34,578 bases of DNA from a virus. The stretch lies in the IMG/VR virus record IMGVR_UViG_3300026484_000107, positions 1-34,578 of that record. One strand, written 5' to 3'. Position numbers and translations under genes: made by a program. Positions 33,188-34,578 of the stretch are shown here, piece by piece. How positions within the stretch are numbered: the first letter of the stretch is position 1; each line of letters opens with the position of its first letter. The notes under the pieces were generated by a model. That model did no database searches. It saw only the letters and a list, made by a program, of their open reading frames with translations, and had not been told where the DNA came from.

Positions 33188-34578
33188 ATGAGTAAGAAAA
33201 TGGATATATTACTAAAAAGTATAACATTACTACATAGAGAAAGAGAACTAGATCTAAATGGACAAGATGATAGTAGTGATTTAGTAAAAACTGTATTGAG
33301 TTTATTCGGTACTAGTAATAGAGATAATTTAATGGGTGGTGAAAGCACTATATTAGAAGATTTAAAATATCTTATTAATGATATGATAAATAATCCTGAT
33401 AACTATGATAAGATTTCATTACTACAAAGTTTAGAGCTTATATTTAAAAATAACCCTGATATGATTAAAGTAGTTAATAATGCTATAGATAGAGATTTTA
33501 GTCAAGCTAGTTTAAAAAGAACTATTATTAGTCTAAGGAATACTTTAAATAACTTCTATAAAGAAGAAGAATTAAAGAATGCTATTAGTAAAGCTAGTTA
33601 CCAAATAACGACTGGTAGGTTAGATGGTGACAGTATTACTAACTATACACAAAAATTACTTACTACATTAGAGGCATTAACAACACAAACTAAAACTAAA
33701 GATCCTGGTATTGTGGATGAGATAGACATGAGTGATGAAGATAATGTTTCTGTTACTGTTGATAAAGTAAAAAATAATATAGATGGCGGTAGTAAATTAA
33801 TATCTGGTTGGAAAGAACTAAATGTTATGACACAAGGCGGTTTTCGTAGAGGTGAATTTTGGATCATTTATGCCTTACAGCATAAATACAAGTCAGGGTT
33901 TACTAGAAGTTTATTCATGCAGTTAGCTTTACATAATACACCAAAATTAACAGACCCTAATAAAAAACCGTTAATGGTATTTATCAGTTTTGAAGATGAT
34001 GCTGATATTATGTTTGATTTTATGTATAAATATTTATATTATAATGAATATGATAAATTACCAGATTTAGCAGAAGTAACTGGTGCAGATGTAGCTAAAT
34101 ATATTAAACAAAAATTAACAGCTACTGGATACCATATTAAAATATTACGTATCAATCCTAGTGATTGGACATATAAAAGTTTATTTAATAAAATATTAGA
34201 ATATGAAGCTAATGGTTATGAGATGCATAGTTTATTTATAGACTATCTTTATAAATTACCAACAACTGGATGTGTTACTGGTCCAGCTGGTGTAGATGTA
34301 AAAGATTTATTTAACAGAGTACGTAATCTTTGTTCTTCTAAAGGTATACTAGCAGTAACACCACACCAAATTTCAAGTGACGGTAAACAGTTAATACGTA
34401 ATGGTGTTCCTGATATTAACTTTGTTAAAGAAATAGCTGGTAAAGATTATTCCGAAGGTAGTAAAGGTGTTAGTCAAATCGCTGATGGTGAGCTCTACTT
34501 ACACATAGCCAGAATAAAAAGACAACCATATCTTACGGTACAAAGAGGTAAACACAGAACACCTGGTATTCTAGATGA
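33188..34578 (+). CDS. DnaB-like replicative helicase, 3' end missing
   Basis: The frame is open from ATG 33188 (AAGGA 7 bases upstream) to the window edge, giving 463 residues. Residues 1-200 are a helical N-terminal domain. From about 205 a RecA-type helicase core reads SGWKELNVMTQGGFRRGEFW, then a degenerate P-loop ALQHKYKS (229-236) with Tyr234 in place of the usual Gly before Lys235-Ser236. Next come VFISFEDD (catalytic-Glu strand of DnaB), LFIDY with Asp352 as Walker B, TPHQISSDG like the DnaB H3 region, and KGVSQIADGELYL like the DnaB segment before the arginine finger. DnaB-type rings unwind DNA at the replication fork. I recall phiKZ-like phages having the same odd P-loop in their DnaB homologues. 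The C-terminus is cut by the window. Confidence 0.85.
   Translation, partial: MSKKMDILLKSITLLHRERELDLNGQDDSSDLVKTVLSLFGTSNRDNLMGGESTILEDLKYLINDMINNPDNYDKISLLQSLELIFKNNPDMIKVVNNAIDRDFSQASLKRTIISLRNTLNNFYKEEELKNAISKASYQITTGRLDGDSITNYTQKLLTTLEALTTQTKTKDPGIVDEIDMSDEDNVSVTVDKVKNNIDGGSKLISGWKELNVMTQGGFRRGEFWIIYALQHKYKSGFTRSLFMQLALHNTPKLTDPNKKPLMVFISFEDDADIMFDFMYKYLYYNEYDKLPDLAEVTGADVAKYIKQKLTATGYHIKILRINPSDWTYKSLFNKILEYEANGYEMHSLFIDYLYKLPTTGCVTGPAGVDVKDLFNRVRNLCSSKGILAVTPHQISSDGKQLIRNGVPDINFVKEIAGKDYSEGSKGVSQIADGELYLHIARIKRQPYLTVQRGKHRTPGILD

Noticed and set aside
33082-33348. Minus-strand open frame of 88 codons overlapping the helicase start
   Set aside because: It lies antisense to the well-supported DnaB-like gene, overlaps the 33085 start codon and has no ribosome binding site.
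1-34578. tRNA genes or CRISPR array
   Set aside because: No cloverleaf-like sequence with a T-loop signature and no regularly spaced non-coding repeats were found; the 69-bp and 24-bp repeats are coding.

Overview
This window is a stretch of a large, AT-rich tailed-phage (jumbo-phage-like) genome, about 30% G+C by eye. The evidence is a portal-like protein, a large major-capsid-like protein, a DnaB-like helicase, a RecA-fold ATPase, a RuvC-like nuclease, an RNase H, a class II ribonucleotide reductase and a flavin-dependent thymidylate synthase. They sit in tightly packed genes with AAAGGA/AGGAG ribosome binding sites and many ATGA/TAATG-type junctions. No integrase, rRNA, tRNA or CRISPR array was seen. 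Both ThyX pieces read like the Campylobacterota (Helicobacter/Campylobacter) enzyme, and the Cys-rich protein at 7622-7975 recalls proteins I associate with that phylum. A Campylobacterota host (for example a Sulfurimonas- or Arcobacter-like bacterium) is therefore my best inference; it is not proven.

Layout. 1-2771 (minus): a partial gene, a 23-residue-repeat protein, an unknown protein, a RuvC-like nuclease and an unknown protein. 2845-3933 (plus): an unknown helical protein. 3958-9396 (minus) is a nucleotide-metabolism block: ThyX encoded as two overlapping half genes, two small proteins, a B12-dependent ribonucleotide reductase, a Cys-rich protein and an RNase H with a long C-terminal extension. 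9463-12086 (minus): an unknown helical protein and a free-standing HNH/NUMOD homing-endonuclease-like gene. 12234-15568 (plus): a RecA-fold ATPase, two unknowns and a small protein resembling the C-terminal end of RNA polymerase beta. 15605-17920 (minus) and 17944-20490 (plus) are divergent genes: an unknown large protein and the portal. 20544-29903 (minus) is a long run of mostly unknown genes, with an AAA+ ATPase, a second copy of the 23-residue-repeat protein, a Gln-rich protein and a coiled-coil protein. 30318-33085 (minus) holds the major capsid protein and an unknown. 33188 onward (plus) is a DnaB-like helicase cut by the window edge.

How it works together: ThyX, the reductase and RNase H would supply and recycle nucleotides for replication. 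The DnaB-like helicase, RecA-fold ATPase and RuvC-like nuclease would drive replication, recombination and resolution. The portal and capsid proteins build the head. Gene ends carry perfect or near-perfect palindromes, several sharing the centre CTTATAAG, which probably act as terminators between convergent or adjacent units. Four minus-strand operon heads carry a TATATTAY element that resembles phiKZ-type early promoters.

The most interesting items are the split, translationally coupled ThyX; the orphan RpoB-tail-like protein; two repeat-protein paralogues differing by exactly two repeat units; two RecA-fold ATPases with an aromatic residue replacing the P-loop glycine; and a homing-endonuclease-like protein with an internally duplicated Zn-knuckle/HNH-like core.
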